A DNA stretch of 64,000 bases from Streptomyces sp. NBC_01317 (GTDB taxonomy: Bacteria > Actinomycetota > Actinomycetes > Streptomycetales > Streptomycetaceae). The notes under the pieces were generated by a model that did not search any database, had not been told where the DNA came from, and worked only from the letters and a program-made list of their open reading frames with translations. Both the position numbers and the translations under genes were made by a program. Shown piece after piece: positions 45,423 to 54,572 of this stretch. Position 1 is the stretch's first letter. Each line of letters starts with the position of its first letter. Where the stretch lies: positions 2,046,001-2,110,000 of the forward strand of contig NZ_CP108393.1 in the NCBI RefSeq assembly GCF_035961655.1. Reading direction: 5' to 3'.

Positions 45423-47086
45423 GACCCCAGCCCCTCGGCCAGCGGGCCCAGGGCCAGCGCCGGGAAGTAGGTCAGAGCGGTGACGATCAGGATCGTGCCG
45501 ACGAGCAGCCCGACGAAGAGCGGCTTGTGGGTACGGAGGGTGCCCAGCGTCTCGGGCACCGGTTTCTGTCCGGCGAGCGAACCGGCCAGGGCGAGGATGA
45601 ACACCATGGGGAGGAAGCGGCCGAGCAGCATGACGATGCCGAGGGTGGTGTTGAACCACTGGGTGTCGGCGTTGAGCCCGGCGAACGCCGAGCCGTTGTT
45701 GTTGGCCGCCGAGGTGTACGCGTACAGGATCTCGGAGAAGCCGTGGGCCCCGGAGTTGGTCATGGAGTGGCCCGGGGTGGGCAGCGCCATGGCCACGGCA
45801 GTGAAGCTCAGCACCAGCGCCGGGGTGATCAGGATGTAGAGCGCGGCGAACTTGATCTCGCGGGTGCCGATCTTCTTGCCCAGGTACTCGGGCGTTCTGC
45901 CGACCATCAGCCCGGCGAGGAACACCGCGATGAGCGCCATGATCAGGATCCCGTAGAGGCCGGAGCCGACCCCGCCCGGCGCCACCTCGCCCAGTTGCAT
46001 GCCGAGCAGGGCGATCCCGCCGCCGTACCCGGTGAACGAGGAGAGGAAGGCGTTGACCGCGCCGGTGGAGGTGAGGGTGGTGGCCACCGCGAAGATCGAC
46101 GAGCCGCCGACCCCGAAGCGGGTCTCCTTGCCCTCCAGGGCGCCGCCCGCGTCCTGGAACGCCGTGCCGCCGTGGTGGAACTCCGTCCACAGCATCAGGG
46201 CGGTGAAGCCGATCCAGATCACCACCATGGCGGCGAGGATCGCGTAGCCCTGCTTGACGCTGCCGACCATCCGGCCGAAGGTGCGGGTCAGGGCGAACGG
46301 GATGAGCAGGATCAGGAAGATCTCGAAGAGGTTGGAGATCCCGTTGGGGTTCTCGAAGGGGTGGGCGGAGTTGGCGTTGAAGTAGCCGCCGCCGTTGGTG
46401 CCCAGCTCCTTGATGGCCTCCTGGGAGGCGACGGCGCCGCCGTTCCACTGCTGGGAACCACCGGTGAACTGTCCGACCTCGTGGATGCCCGCGAAGTTCT
46501 GGATCGCGCCGCAGGCCACCAGGACGATCGCGCCGATGACGGCGATCGGCAGCAGGATCCGTACGGTGCCGCGCACCAGGTCCGACCAGAAGTTGCCCAG
46601 CTCACCGGTGCGGGAGCGGGCGAAGCCCCGTACCAGCGCCACCGCGACGGCCATGCCGACGGCGGCCGAGAGGAAGTTCTGGACGGCGAGGCCGCCGGTC
46701 TGTACGACGTGGCCCATGGCCTGTTCGCCGTAGTACGACTGCCAGTTGGTGTTGGAGACGAAGGACGCGGCGGTGTTGAACGCCTGGTCCGGGTCGATGG
46801 AGGAGAAGCCCAGCGAGCCGGGCAGACCGCCCTGGACCCGCTGGAGCAGGTAGAGGAAGAGGACGCTCACCGCGGAGAAGGCGAGGACGCCGCGCAGATA
46901 GGCGGGCCAGCGCATCTCGGTGGTGGGATCGGCGCCGATGATCCGGTAGACGGCCTTCTCGACTCTGAGGTGCTTGGACGAGCTGTAGACGCCTGCCATG
47001 TAGTCGCCGAGGGGGCGGTACGCCAGACCGAGGGCGACGGCGAGCGCGACCACCTGGAGCACGCCGGCGGGGACGGGACCCATCAC
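45419..47086 (-). CDS. kdpA: KdpA, K+-binding translocating subunit
   Basis: A 555-residue channel-like subunit with about ten membrane helices and the selectivity-type repeats [30 protein letters not shown] and [13 protein letters not shown]. Part of the high-affinity KdpFABC pump in the cytoplasmic membrane. GTG 47086 and ATG 47083 are adjacent starts behind GGAGAGG. The start directly follows the kdpF stop. Confidence 0.97.
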   Translation of the reverse strand: MMGPVPAGVLQVVALAVALGLAYRPLGDYMAGVYSSSKHLRVEKAVYRIIGADPTTEMRWPAYLRGVLAFSAVSVLFLYLLQRVQGGLPGSLGFSSIDPDQAFNTAASFVSNTNWQSYYGEQAMGHVVQTGGLAVQNFLSAAVGMAVAVALVRGFARSRTGELGNFWSDLVRGTVRILLPIAVIGAIVLVACGAIQNFAGIHEVGQFTGGSQQWNGGAVASQEAIKELGTNGGGYFNANSAHPFENPNGISNLFEIFLILLIPFALTRTFGRMVGSVKQGYAILAAMVVIWIGFTALMLWTEFHHGGTAFQDAGGALEGKETRFGVGGSSIFAVATTLTSTGAVNAFLSSFTGYGGGIALLGMQLGEVAPGGVGSGLYGILIMALIAVFLAGLMVGRTPEYLGKKIGTREIKFAALYILITPALVLSFTAVAMALPTPGHSMTNSGAHGFSEILYAYTSAANNNGSAFAGLNADTQWFNTTLGIVMLLGRFLPMVFILALAGSLAGQKPVPETLGTLRTHKPLFVGLLVGTILIVTALTYFPALALGPLAEGLGS

Positions 47087-47176
47087 TCAGAACCTCTCCG
47101 GGAAGAGGAGGGCGAGGACGAGATAGCCCAGCAGGGCGACGGCCACGACCAGGCCGGCGATGTTCTCGGCGGTCAT
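47087..47176 (-). CDS. kdpF: KdpF small membrane subunit
   Basis: A 29-residue single-helix peptide, TAENIAGLVVAVALLGYLVL then ALLFPERF, with the LLFPE(R/K)F ending of KdpF. It stabilises the Kdp complex. The ATG overlaps the stop of a preceding 27-residue reading frame by four bases. Confidence 0.93.
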   Translation of the reverse strand: MTAENIAGLVVAVALLGYLVLALLFPERF

Positions 47177-47256
47177 AGCTTCGCGACCCCCTTGGCGATG
47201 AGGGCCACCAGCGCGAAGACCGCGATCGTGGTGACGACGAAGGCCACGTCGGCCAT
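47173..47256 (-). CDS. 27-residue hydrophobic peptide upstream of kdpF
   Basis: ATG 47256 is preceded by a strong AGGAG at six-base spacing. It encodes MADVAFVVTTIAVFALVA then LIAKGVAKL, a single membrane helix with a basic end, and its TGA overlaps the kdpF ATG (ATGA). The perfect ribosome site and coupling argue that it is translated as the first cistron of the kdp operon. It may be an extra small subunit of the pump or a leader peptide. Confidence 0.8.
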   Translation of the reverse strand: MADVAFVVTTIAVFALVALIAKGVAKL

Positions 47257-47272
47257 CGTGTGCTCCTAGATG

Positions 47273-47301
47273 ATTTCCGGGAAATGTGACTTCCTGAGGA
47301 A
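47273..47301 (-). promoter_or_regulatory. Two dyads upstream of the kdp operon, candidate KdpE site
   Basis: ATTTCC-G-GGAAAT (47273-47285) and TTCC-TGA-GGAA (47291-47301) are similar palindromes with centres 17 bases apart, just before the first kdp cistron. Spacing and likeness suggest tandem binding sites for a dimeric regulator, most simply KdpE. Confidence 0.5.
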
Positions 47302-47523
47302 ACCTCCTGTGATGAGCGGTCCCGCGGTTGTTGACGGCTCCCATACGTCCCGGGGCACCGGCTTGACGGACTCCTTACGGACGCGCCCGTGATCGCCGGG
47401 GAAGACACGGGGAAAGGCACCGGAGACAGCACTGCGGAGAGCACCGGAAAAGGCCGGTGGGCCGCACCCCGGGGACGGGAGCGGCCCACCGGCCACACGT
47501 GGAGAGAGCTGGTACGGCGGAGG

Positions 47524-48312
47524 TCAGCGCACCTCGGTGATCTCCGGGCCGCGCTGGAGCGAGCCCATGCCACCGGAGAAGCGGGATCCTTCCTGCTCCT
47601 CCTGCTGGACACCCTCGGCGACCATCTGCGCGTCGTCGGGCAGCTTGAGGACGATCGGGTCACGCGGCGCCATCGGTCCGTCACCACGCACGACGACGGT
47701 GTCCCGGAAGATCTGCTCCAGGAGGCCCGCCGCCTGGGGCTGGACGGCGCCCTGGCCGGAGATCACCCCGCGCAGGAACCAGCGGGGGCCGTCGACACCG
47801 ATGAAGCGCACCAGCTGGATGCCGCCGGTGCCGTCCGGCAGCTGTACGGGCACCTGGGCCCGCAGCTCCCAGCCCAGGGGGCCCTCGACCTCGTCGATGA
47901 TGCCGCCCTGCTGGGTGATGCCGGAGGCGATCTCCTCGCGTACCTCGCCCCAGATGCCTTCCTTCTTGGGCGCCGCGAAGGCCTGGAGCTGGACCGCGCT
48001 GTCGCGCAGGACGATGGTGGCGGCGACGATCGCGTCACCGGCGACCTCGACGCGCAGCTCCATGCCGTCGACCCCGGGCACGAAGATGCCGCCCAGGTCG
48101 ACGCGGCCCTCGTCGGGCTTGGAGACCTCCGAGATGTCCCAGGGGCCGTCGGGGCGGGGCGCCGGGGGAAGATTCACCCGGCGGGAGCCCGACGCGGCCT
48201 CGCTGTCGTCCGCGTCGGCGCCGTCAACGCCGCCAACGCCGTCGAACTGCTCGGCCTCGCCTGCCGCGTCCGCCGCGTCCTCTGCGGAACCACTCTTCTT
48301 GCGACCGAACAC
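47524..48312 (-). CDS. DUF3710 protein
   Basis: A 262-residue soluble protein: an acidic, Ala/Asp-rich N-terminus, then the DUF3710 core (GPWDISEVSKPDEGRVDLGGI, PKKEGIWGEVREEIASGI, GPLGWELRAQVPV, GVDGPRWFLRGVISG). Conserved in actinomycetes directly after dut, unknown function. GTG 48312 has AAGGA eight bases upstream, and the stop of dut is one base away. Confidence 0.9.
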   Translation of the reverse strand: MFGRKKSGSAEDAADAAGEAEQFDGVGGVDGADADDSEAASGSRRVNLPPAPRPDGPWDISEVSKPDEGRVDLGGIFVPGVDGMELRVEVAGDAIVAATIVLRDSAVQLQAFAAPKKEGIWGEVREEIASGITQQGGIIDEVEGPLGWELRAQVPVQLPDGTGGIQLVRFIGVDGPRWFLRGVISGQGAVQPQAAGLLEQIFRDTVVVRGDGPMAPRDPIVLKLPDDAQMVAEGVQQEEQEGSRFSGGMGSLQRGPEITEVR

Positions 48313-48313
48313 G

Positions 48314-48829
48314 TTACTGTCCTTCCCGGTCTGATACGACCGAAGCGTATCGATTCCCACCCTGTGCGCCGCCCACGGAGGCGTGGCCCCCGGTGGACCC
48401 GAAGCCCCCTTCGGCCCGCGCGGACCCGGGAAGCTCCGCCACCTCGTGGAAGCGCACCTTCTCGACCTGCTGGACGACCAATTGGGCAATCCTGTCCAAT
48501 CGTTCGAACCGCACACCCTCGCGCGGATCGAGATTGACGAGGATCACCTTGATCTCTCCACGGTACCCGGCATCCACGGTCCCTGGGGCATTCACCAGGG
48601 CGACACCGCAGCGGGCGGCGAGCCCCGAGCGCGGGTGCACGAAGGCCGCGTACCCGTCGGGCAGCGCGATCGACACCCCCGTCGGCAGCACGGCCCGCTC
48701 GCCCGGGGCCAGCTCGGCGGCCTCGGTGGTCACCAGATCGACCCCGGCGTCGCCGGGATGCCCGTACGCGGGCAGCGGGACCTCGGGATCGACCCGGCGG
48801 ATCAGTACGTCAACGGGGGGACGGCTCAT
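48314..48829 (-). CDS. dut: dUTP pyrophosphatase
   Basis: A 171-residue trimeric dUTPase that converts dUTP to dUMP and keeps uracil out of DNA. Motifs: AGVDLVTTE (1), PRSGLAARCGVALVNAPGTVDAGYRGE (2 and 3, broken here by context), RIAQLVVQ (4) and GSARAEGGFGSTGG (5). The ATG at 48829 has GAGGTG upstream. Forms an operon with DUF3710. Confidence 0.97.
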   Translation of the reverse strand: MSRPPVDVLIRRVDPEVPLPAYGHPGDAGVDLVTTEAAELAPGERAVLPTGVSIALPDGYAAFVHPRSGLAARCGVALVNAPGTVDAGYRGEIKVILVNLDPREGVRFERLDRIAQLVVQQVEKVRFHEVAELPGSARAEGGFGSTGGHASVGGAQGGNRYASVVSDREGQ

Positions 48830-48961
48830 GGGTTCACCTCGGCGGCGCGGGGGGCGCCCGGTGTGGTCCGCCGGTGGCGGCACAGCGGCGGCACGTTACT
48901 CACAGCCGCAGACCTTACCCGCGCGGTGGTCCCCGGACAGCACCGTGCCAAGCTTGCGCCC

Positions 48962-49420
48962 ATGGAGCCATCCGCCACGCGCTACGACGAACGTCTGACC
49001 GCGCCCCGTTCCTGGTGGGCGATCGCCGCCCTCACCGGGGTCGCGGGCGGTCTGATCCTGCTGCCTCTCGGGCCACTGCCGCTGCTGGGCGGAGTGATCG
49101 TCGCGGGGGCGTTCGCCGCCGTGCTGGTCAGCTCCTACGGATCGGTACGGATCCGGGTCGTCGCGGACTCCCTCGTCGCGGGCGACGCCCGCATCCCGGT
49201 CACGGCGCTCGGCGAGGCCGAGGAGCTGGACGAGGAGGAGGCGCGGGCCTGGCGGCTGCACAAGGCCGATCCCCGGGCCTTCATGCTGCTGCGCAGCTAT
49301 GTGCCGACCGCGCTGCGGGTCCAGGTCACGGACCCGGACGACGCGACTCCGTACCTCTATCTGTCCACCAGGAACCCGCGGGCTCTGGCGGCGGCGCTGG
49401 AAGCGGTACGGGCGGGCTGA
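48962..49420 (+). CDS. DUF3093 membrane protein
   Basis: A 152-residue protein with two hydrophobic helices near the N-terminus (WWAIAALTGVAGGLILLPL, LLGGVIVAGAFAAVLVSSY) and a soluble domain ending PYLYLSTRNPRALAAALEAVRAG, the DUF3093 pattern. Function unknown; conserved next to dut, from which it diverges. The ATG at 48962 lacks an obvious ribosome site. Confidence 0.88.
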   Translation: MEPSATRYDERLTAPRSWWAIAALTGVAGGLILLPLGPLPLLGGVIVAGAFAAVLVSSYGSVRIRVVADSLVAGDARIPVTALGEAEELDEEEARAWRLHKADPRAFMLLRSYVPTALRVQVTDPDDATPYLYLSTRNPRALAAALEAVRAG

Positions 49421-49442
49421 GCGCCGCCCCCAGGACCGGGCG

Positions 49443-49468
49443 GCCGGCCCGGGCCCCGGGGGGCCGGC
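49443..49468. terminator. Hairpin terminator between convergent genes
   Basis: GCCGGCCC pairs perfectly with GGGCCGGC around a GC-rich loop in the 48-base gap between the DUF3093 stop and the stop of the opposing gene. Confidence 0.65.
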
Positions 49469-50383
49469 TCAGAGCCCCAGCTCCTTGGGCAGCTCGGGCG
49501 GCAGCTCCTTGGGCCGCTCCAGCGGGGGCAGCTCGGGCAGCGCCTCCCACGGCACCTGCCGGGAGCGCAGGTCCTTGCGGACGCGCCCCGCGACCTTCTG
49601 GGTGTCACGGCGGTTCATCATCGCGCCGACCGCGGCGCCGATCATGAACGGGACCAGGTTCGGCAGGCTGCGGACGGTGCGCTTCATGATCTGCTGGCGC
49701 AGCTCGCGCTTCATCCGGCCGCTCAGCGCGCTGTTGATCGTCGACGGACGCGTGACGTCCACCCCGCGCTCCTCCGTCCACGCGGTCAGATAGGCGAAAC
49801 CGCGCTCCTTGGCCGTGCCGGGCGGCCGCTGTCCGTAGACCTCGTGCAGCTCCGCGATGAGCTTGAGCTCGATCGCGGCGACGGCGGTGATCTCCGCCGC
49901 CAGCTCGGCGGGCATCGCGGGCGGCACGGGCAGCATCGCCGCCGCGCCGATGCCCGCGCCCACCGTCGAGCTGCTGTTCGCGGCGCCCGCGATCAGCTTG
50001 TCGGCCAGTTCCTCGGGTCCGAGACCCGGGAACTGGCGGCGAAGCGTCGCCAGATCGCGGACCGGGACCCGAGGAGCGTTCTCGATGATCCGGTCGGCGA
50101 GATGGCCGAGCGCCGCCTTGGCGCCCACGCCTCCTTTGCGTACTCCCCGTGTGACGGCTGCCAGGCGCCGGCCCTTGGTCCTGGGGCCGTCGTGGTCGTC
50201 CTGGGCCGCTTCGAGCGAGACCCGAGGGTCTCGCTCGTCGTCGTCCGGGCCCGGAAGGGGCAGGAGAGCGGAGTGCTCGGCGGGAGGCTGAGGGCCTCCT
50301 GCCGGGCCTGAGCCGCTCTCGAACGCCTCCGGTGGACCCGCAGGGCCGAAGCGCCGTTTCCAAGACGGTGAGTCGCCTGTCAC
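49469..50383 (-). CDS. Conserved hypothetical protein, possibly EcsC-like
   Basis: A 304-residue protein: a Pro/Asp-rich disordered N-terminus (1-75), then a helical core (ALGHLADRIIENAPRVPVRD, GLGPEELADKLIAGAANSSS, AELAAEITAVAAIELKLIAELHEVYG) with glycine-rich hydrophobic stretches (STVGAGIGAAAMLPV, VPFMIGAAVGAMMNRRDT) that recall EcsC-family proteins. The assignment is weak. GTG 50383 start. Lies 12 bases downstream of the DUF4193 gene, so probably co-transcribed with it. Confidence 0.75.
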   Translation of the reverse strand: MTGDSPSWKRRFGPAGPPEAFESGSGPAGGPQPPAEHSALLPLPGPDDDERDPRVSLEAAQDDHDGPRTKGRRLAAVTRGVRKGGVGAKAALGHLADRIIENAPRVPVRDLATLRRQFPGLGPEELADKLIAGAANSSSTVGAGIGAAAMLPVPPAMPAELAAEITAVAAIELKLIAELHEVYGQRPPGTAKERGFAYLTAWTEERGVDVTRPSTINSALSGRMKRELRQQIMKRTVRSLPNLVPFMIGAAVGAMMNRRDTQKVAGRVRKDLRSRQVPWEALPELPPLERPKELPPELPKELGL

Positions 50384-50395
50384 GGCCGGCCCGCC

Positions 50396-50692
50396 CTAGT
50401 CGCAGTCGCGGCAGATGGGCTGACCGTTCTTCTCCCTGGCCAACTGGCTGCGGTGGTGCACCAGGAAGCAGCTCATGCAGGTGAACTCGTCGGCCTGACG
50501 GGGCAGCACACGGACGGAAAGCTCCTCGTTGGAGAGATCCGCGCCGGGCAGCTCCAGGCCTTCAGCCTGCTCGAACTCGTCGACGTCGACCGCCGAGGTC
50601 GACTTGTCGTTCCGACGGGCCTTCAGTTCCTCAAGGCTGTCCTGATCGACGTCGTCATCGGTCTTGCGTGGGGTGTCGTAATCCGTTGCCAT
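50396..50692 (-). CDS. DUF4193 zinc-ribbon-like protein
   Basis: A 98-residue acidic protein with a C-terminal pair CMSC...CRDC that probably binds zinc (FTCMSCFLVHHRSQLA, PICRDCD). DUF4193 is a conserved actinobacterial family of unknown role. ATG 50692 follows GGGGGAG. Confidence 0.92.
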   Translation of the reverse strand: MATDYDTPRKTDDDVDQDSLEELKARRNDKSTSAVDVDEFEQAEGLELPGADLSNEELSVRVLPRQADEFTCMSCFLVHHRSQLAREKNGQPICRDCD

Positions 50693-51097
50693 GTCGCTCT
50701 CCCCCTCTGGGTTTCTGTGGTGTCTCCAGCGCACGTAACGCGTGAGAGGCCGGACTTGTGCCCGACCTGAGGCGGAGATTTTGCCTCACATCAAGGTCTG
50801 TTACTCAATCGACACCCAATCGCACTCCTGCTGAGTGATCGACTGCGGGTGGCGAAGGGGACCGTACACGGTCCTGGGGTCGTGCTACACGGGCGCCACC
50901 CCGTGTACTTCCCGTGATCCGGGGCCCTGGAAACCCGGACTTTACCGGCTTTCCGAAGGTGGCTTGATCACAGAGAGTGGATGGGCGGGAATTCGACCCT
51001 GTGATCGATCACACAACCCCCAACCTGGCAGGGGCCCCGAAAATTCCGCGCAAAGCGAACAAAAGCCAGCCTCGTCCGGAATGCCGCGAGCAGCATC
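50693..51097. other. Intergenic region between DUF4193 and cutS
   Basis: About 400 bases without a convincing gene, upstream of DUF4193 and downstream of cutS. It should hold the DUF4193 promoter and the cutS terminator, but I cannot assign either by eye. Confidence 0.4.
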
Positions 51098-52333
51098 TCA
51101 GACCGGGAGGGTGACCCGCATCACGAGACCACCGCCCTCGCGGGGCTCCGCGATGATACGGCCGCCGTGGGCCCGGGCCACGGACCGGGCGATCGACAGG
51201 CCGAGGCCCACGCCCTTGTCGCTGCCGGTCCTTTCGGTACGGAGCCGGCGGAACGGTTCGAAAAGATTGTCGATCTCGTAAGCGGGAACGACCGGCCCCG
51301 TGTTCGACACCAGCAGGACCGCCTGTCCCGGCTCCAGCGCGGTCGTGACCTCCACCCAGCCGTCCTCCGGCACGTTGTACCGAACGGCGTTCTGGACCAG
51401 GTTGAGCGCGATCCGCTCCAGCAGGACGCCATTGCCCTGGACGACCGCGGGCGCCCGCTCCCCGCGGATGACCACGTTCTTCGCCTGAGCCTCACCGAGG
51501 GTCTGGTCGACCGCGCGGGCGGCCACCTCGGCGAGATCGACCGGTTTTCGCTCCACGAGCTGGTTGTCGCTGCGGGCGAGCAGCAGCAGGCCCTCCACCA
51601 GTTGCTCACTGCGCTCGTTGGTCGCCAGCAACGTCTTGCCGAGCTGCTGGAGTTCACTGGGCGCGCCCGGGTCCGAGAGGTGGACCTCCAGCAGCGTCCG
51701 GTTGATCGCGAGGGGCGTACGCAGCTCGTGGGACGCGTTCGCGACGAAGCGCTGCTGCGCCGTGAAGGCACGCTCCAGCCGCTCCAGCATCTCGTCGAAC
51801 GTGTCCGCCAGCTCCTTCAGCTCGTCGTCCGGGCCGTCCAGCTCGATCCGCCGGGACAGGTCGGAGCCGACCACGCGGCGTGCGGTACGGGTGATCCGGC
51901 CCAGCGGCGAGAGCACGCGGCCCGCCATCGCGTACCCGAAGGCGAACGCGATGATGCTCAGGCCCACCAGGGCGAACAGCGAGCGGGTGAGCAGGTCGTC
52001 GAGCGCCTGGGCGCGCTGGTGGTTGACGCAGCTGTTGATCGCCGCGTTGAACTCGTCGGGGGTGGGCCGGTCGTTGGGGAACGAACAGGTGTCGCTGCTC
52101 ACCGACCCCGAGACGATCTTGAAGGGGAGGTTGCTGCCCACGTGCAGGGCCTGCGCCGCGAGCAGATAGATGATCGAGAGCAGCAGGATCCCGGCGATCA
52201 GGAACATCCCGCCGTACAGCAGCGTGAGACGTATACGGATCGTCGGACGCACCCACGGCAGCGTCTGGTCGGGCCGCCTGGGGTCCCAGGTCGGCTTCGG
52301 AGGTGCCGAGGGCGGCACCGGGTTGGTCGCCAC
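51098..52333 (-). CDS. cutS: CutS sensor histidine kinase
   Basis: A 411-residue membrane kinase. Two helices (~34-61 and ~118-140) enclose a short outside loop with exactly two cysteines, C83 and C102 (DTCSFPND...INSCVNH), the feature proposed to let CutS read extracellular disulfide status. HAMP, phospho-acceptor box NASHELRTPLA and ATPase boxes LNLVQNAVRYN, NTGP and GVGLGLSIARS follow. GTG 52333, five bases after the cutR stop. In Streptomyces, CutRS controls secreted-protein folding genes; the neighbourhood (DUF4193, ferrochelatase, sepH) matches the known chromosomal position. Confidence 0.9.
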   Translation of the reverse strand: MATNPVPPSAPPKPTWDPRRPDQTLPWVRPTIRIRLTLLYGGMFLIAGILLLSIIYLLAAQALHVGSNLPFKIVSGSVSSDTCSFPNDRPTPDEFNAAINSCVNHQRAQALDDLLTRSLFALVGLSIIAFAFGYAMAGRVLSPLGRITRTARRVVGSDLSRRIELDGPDDELKELADTFDEMLERLERAFTAQQRFVANASHELRTPLAINRTLLEVHLSDPGAPSELQQLGKTLLATNERSEQLVEGLLLLARSDNQLVERKPVDLAEVAARAVDQTLGEAQAKNVVIRGERAPAVVQGNGVLLERIALNLVQNAVRYNVPEDGWVEVTTALEPGQAVLLVSNTGPVVPAYEIDNLFEPFRRLRTERTGSDKGVGLGLSIARSVARAHGGRIIAEPREGGGLVMRVTLPV

Positions 52334-52338
52334 CGGCG

Positions 52339-52992
52339 TCAGATCCGGTAACCCGAACCGGGGACCGTGACGATCACGGGCGGTTCCGCCAGCTTGCGGC
52401 GCAGGGTCATGACCGTGACGCGCACGACGTTCGTGAACGGGTCCGTGTTCTCGTCCCACGCCTTCTCCAGCAGCTGCTCGGCCGAGACGACCGCGCCCTC
52501 GCTGCGCATCAGGACCTCCAGCACCGCGAACTCCTTGGGGGCGAGCTGGATCTCCTTGCCCTCCCGGAAGACCTCGCGGCGGTTCGGGTCGAGCTTGATC
52601 CCCGAGCGCTCCAGGACGGGCGGCAGCGGCACCGTCGTCCGCCGGCCGAGCGCGCGGACGCGGGCGGTCAGCTCGGTGAAGGCGAAGGGCTTGGGCAGAT
52701 AGTCGTCCGCGCCCAGCTCAAGGCCCTCGACCCGGTCGCTGACGTCGCCCGAGGCGGTGAGCATGAGGACCCGGGTGGGCACCCCCAGCTCCACGATCCG
52801 GCGGCAGACGTCGTCGCCGTGCACCAGGGGGAGGTCGCGGTCGAGCACCACCACGTCGTAGTCGTTGACCCCGATCCTCTCCAGGGCGGCCGCGCCGTCG
52901 TACACGACGTCGACGGCCATGGCCTCCCGGCGCAGTCCGGTGGCCACCGCATCGGCGAGCAGTTGCTCGTCCTCGACGACGAGTACGCGCAC
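52339..52992 (-). CDS. cutR: CutR response regulator
   Basis: A 217-residue OmpR-family regulator: VVEDEQ acidic pocket, phospho-Asp in VVVLDRDLPLVHGDD, YLPKPFAF Lys, and a winged-helix end (QLAPKEFAVLEVLMRSEGA...NVVRVTVMTLRRKLAEPP). GTG 52992 has AAGGAA upstream. Operon with cutS. Confidence 0.92.
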   Translation of the reverse strand: MRVLVVEDEQLLADAVATGLRREAMAVDVVYDGAAALERIGVNDYDVVVLDRDLPLVHGDDVCRRIVELGVPTRVLMLTASGDVSDRVEGLELGADDYLPKPFAFTELTARVRALGRRTTVPLPPVLERSGIKLDPNRREVFREGKEIQLAPKEFAVLEVLMRSEGAVVSAEQLLEKAWDENTDPFTNVVRVTVMTLRRKLAEPPVIVTVPGSGYRI

Positions 52993-53297
52993 GTCGCTGT
53001 TCCTTCCTCTGGTCGCCCGCCACCTGGGATCAGGGCAGGTCGTCGCACTGGGTGTGCGCCCCCATCCTGCCCGCTACGCCCGTAAACCGGCGGTAAGACG
53101 AGACCGGGCCCCTGCTGCCGCACGGCGGACGGCCCCCACCGGGCACGACGGGAATACTCAGGATTCTTTGAAGAGTTGAGGTTTCTTGAAGACGGAGCCT
53201 GGGGAAAACGACTTCACATCCGAGATCACGCCCTGTTTGTGGCATGTCAGGTCCCACAACTGCCCCCCAGAAGGCAGTGGGCGCGTGATCACCCGCC

Positions 53298-53360
53298 GTC
53301 GGCACACCCCCGTGCCATCGACCACGACGTCGGCACACCCCCGTGCCACTGACCCACGAC
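53298..53360 (+). repeat. Tandem 31/32-bp hairpin repeat before a small gene
   Basis: Two near-identical units, 53298-53328 and 53329-53360, each hold GGCAC-ACCCCC-GTGCC, a 5-bp stem with a 6-base loop. They end 11 bases before the ATG of the 57-residue gene, so they may be a leader structure or paired operator. Confidence 0.65.
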
Positions 53361-53371
53361 GAGGGGGCGCA

Positions 53372-53545
53372 ATGGACGCATTCACCGCAGGGCTGCTTCA
53401 GCGTATAAAGGCCACGGAAACTGATCTCACCCATGCCCGGGAAGCGGGAGACGACTTCCTCGCGGACGTCGAGCAGGAAGAGCTGGACGATCTGCGCCGG
53501 CTCGCCGCGGAACATGGCGTGGAGGTCGGCGCGGCCAGCGTCTGA
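53372..53545 (+). CDS. Small conserved Streptomyces protein
   Basis: A 57-residue, mostly helical acidic protein (DAFTAGLLQRIKATETDL, DVEQEELDDLRRLAAEHGVEV). ATG 53372 has GAGGGGG upstream. I know no function; the amphipathic helices suggest a coiled coil or small regulatory partner. Confidence 0.8.
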   Translation: MDAFTAGLLQRIKATETDLTHAREAGDDFLADVEQEELDDLRRLAAEHGVEVGAASV

Positions 53546-53644
53546 CCAGCCCGTACGACGAATTCCGACGCATACCACTACTGATGAACACTTCTGAGAA
53601 AACACACGAACCACACGCATCACACGGATGAACACAACAGAGAT

Positions 53645-53677
53645 CAGCCCCGGTGCCGAGGGGACGGCACCGGGGCT
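53645..53677. terminator. Strong bidirectional terminator
   Basis: CAGCCCCGGTGCC and its exact complement form a 13-bp stem with a 7-base loop, between the small gene and the opposing phosphatase gene. Confidence 0.85.
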
Positions 53678-53697
53678 GTTCCGTGTGTCACGGCGGC

Positions 53698-54561
53698 TCA
53701 GTCGTGCCAGGCGCCGTACTCCTCCAGCAGTGCCTGGAGCGGCTCGAACACACCGGGCGGGGCGGCCACCGTCAGGTCCCACGCCGGCCGCTCGCCGGGC
53801 CGGCCGCCCGTGAGCGCGCCCGCCTCCCGCGCGATCAGGTCCCCGGCCGCCAGGTCCCACGGGTGCAGCCCGCGTTCGTAGTAGCCGTCCAGCCGGCCCG
53901 CCGCCACGTCACAGAGGTCGACGGCGGCCGAGCCGCCCCGCCGGATGTCCCTGAGCTGCGGGATCAGGCGATGGGCGATGTCCGCCTGGTGGGCGCGGAC
54001 GGTGGTGACGTAGTTGAAGCCCGTCGACACCAGGGCGCGCTCCAGCGGCGGGGCCGGGCGGCAGCGGACCTGCCGGTCGTTGAGGAAGGCGCCGCCGCCG
54101 AGGACGGCCCGGAAGGTCTCGCGGCGCATCGGGATCTCCACCACGCCCACCAGCCGCTCCCCGTCGCGCTCGGCGGCGATGGAGACGGACCAGGTCGGCA
54201 GGCCGTAGAGGTAGTTCACCGTGCCGTCCAGCGGGTCGATGACCCAGCGGATGCCGCTGGTGCCCGCCGAGCTGGCGCCCTCCTCGCCGAGGAAGCCGTC
54301 GTCGGGGCGGTGTTCGGTCAGGTAGCCGGTGATCAGCTTCTCGGCGGCGATGTCCATCTCGGTGACCACGTCGATGGGGCTGGACTTCGTGGCGGCGACG
54401 GCGAGGTCGTCGGGCCGCCCGTCGCGCAGGAGCGCGCCCGCCCGCCGCGCCGCCTCCAGGGCCAGGGCCAGCAGTTCACCCGTGAGGGGGTCGGTGGCCG
54501 GTGCGTCGGCGGGTACGTCGTGCGAGGGATCGTCGGGGGCGTCGTGCGGTACGTCGGTCAC
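53698..54561 (-). CDS. Inositol monophosphatase family protein
   Basis: A 287-residue Mg2+/Li+-sensitive phosphatase-fold protein. Motifs: LGEEGAS (metal Glu), WVIDPLDGTVNYLYGLP (metal Asp pair) and HPWDLAAGDLIAREAGA. Substrates of relatives are inositol-phosphate, histidinol-phosphate or 3'-phosphoadenosine 5'-phosphate; this one is not decidable. The first ~30 residues are Asp/Pro/Ala-rich. GTG 54561 has AAGGAG upstream, 11 bases after ferrochelatase, so an operon. Confidence 0.92.
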   Translation of the reverse strand: MTDVPHDAPDDPSHDVPADAPATDPLTGELLALALEAARRAGALLRDGRPDDLAVAATKSSPIDVVTEMDIAAEKLITGYLTEHRPDDGFLGEEGASSAGTSGIRWVIDPLDGTVNYLYGLPTWSVSIAAERDGERLVGVVEIPMRRETFRAVLGGGAFLNDRQVRCRPAPPLERALVSTGFNYVTTVRAHQADIAHRLIPQLRDIRRGGSAAVDLCDVAAGRLDGYYERGLHPWDLAAGDLIAREAGALTGGRPGERPAWDLTVAAPPGVFEPLQALLEEYGAWHD

Positions 54562-54572
54562 AGCGGGCTCCT

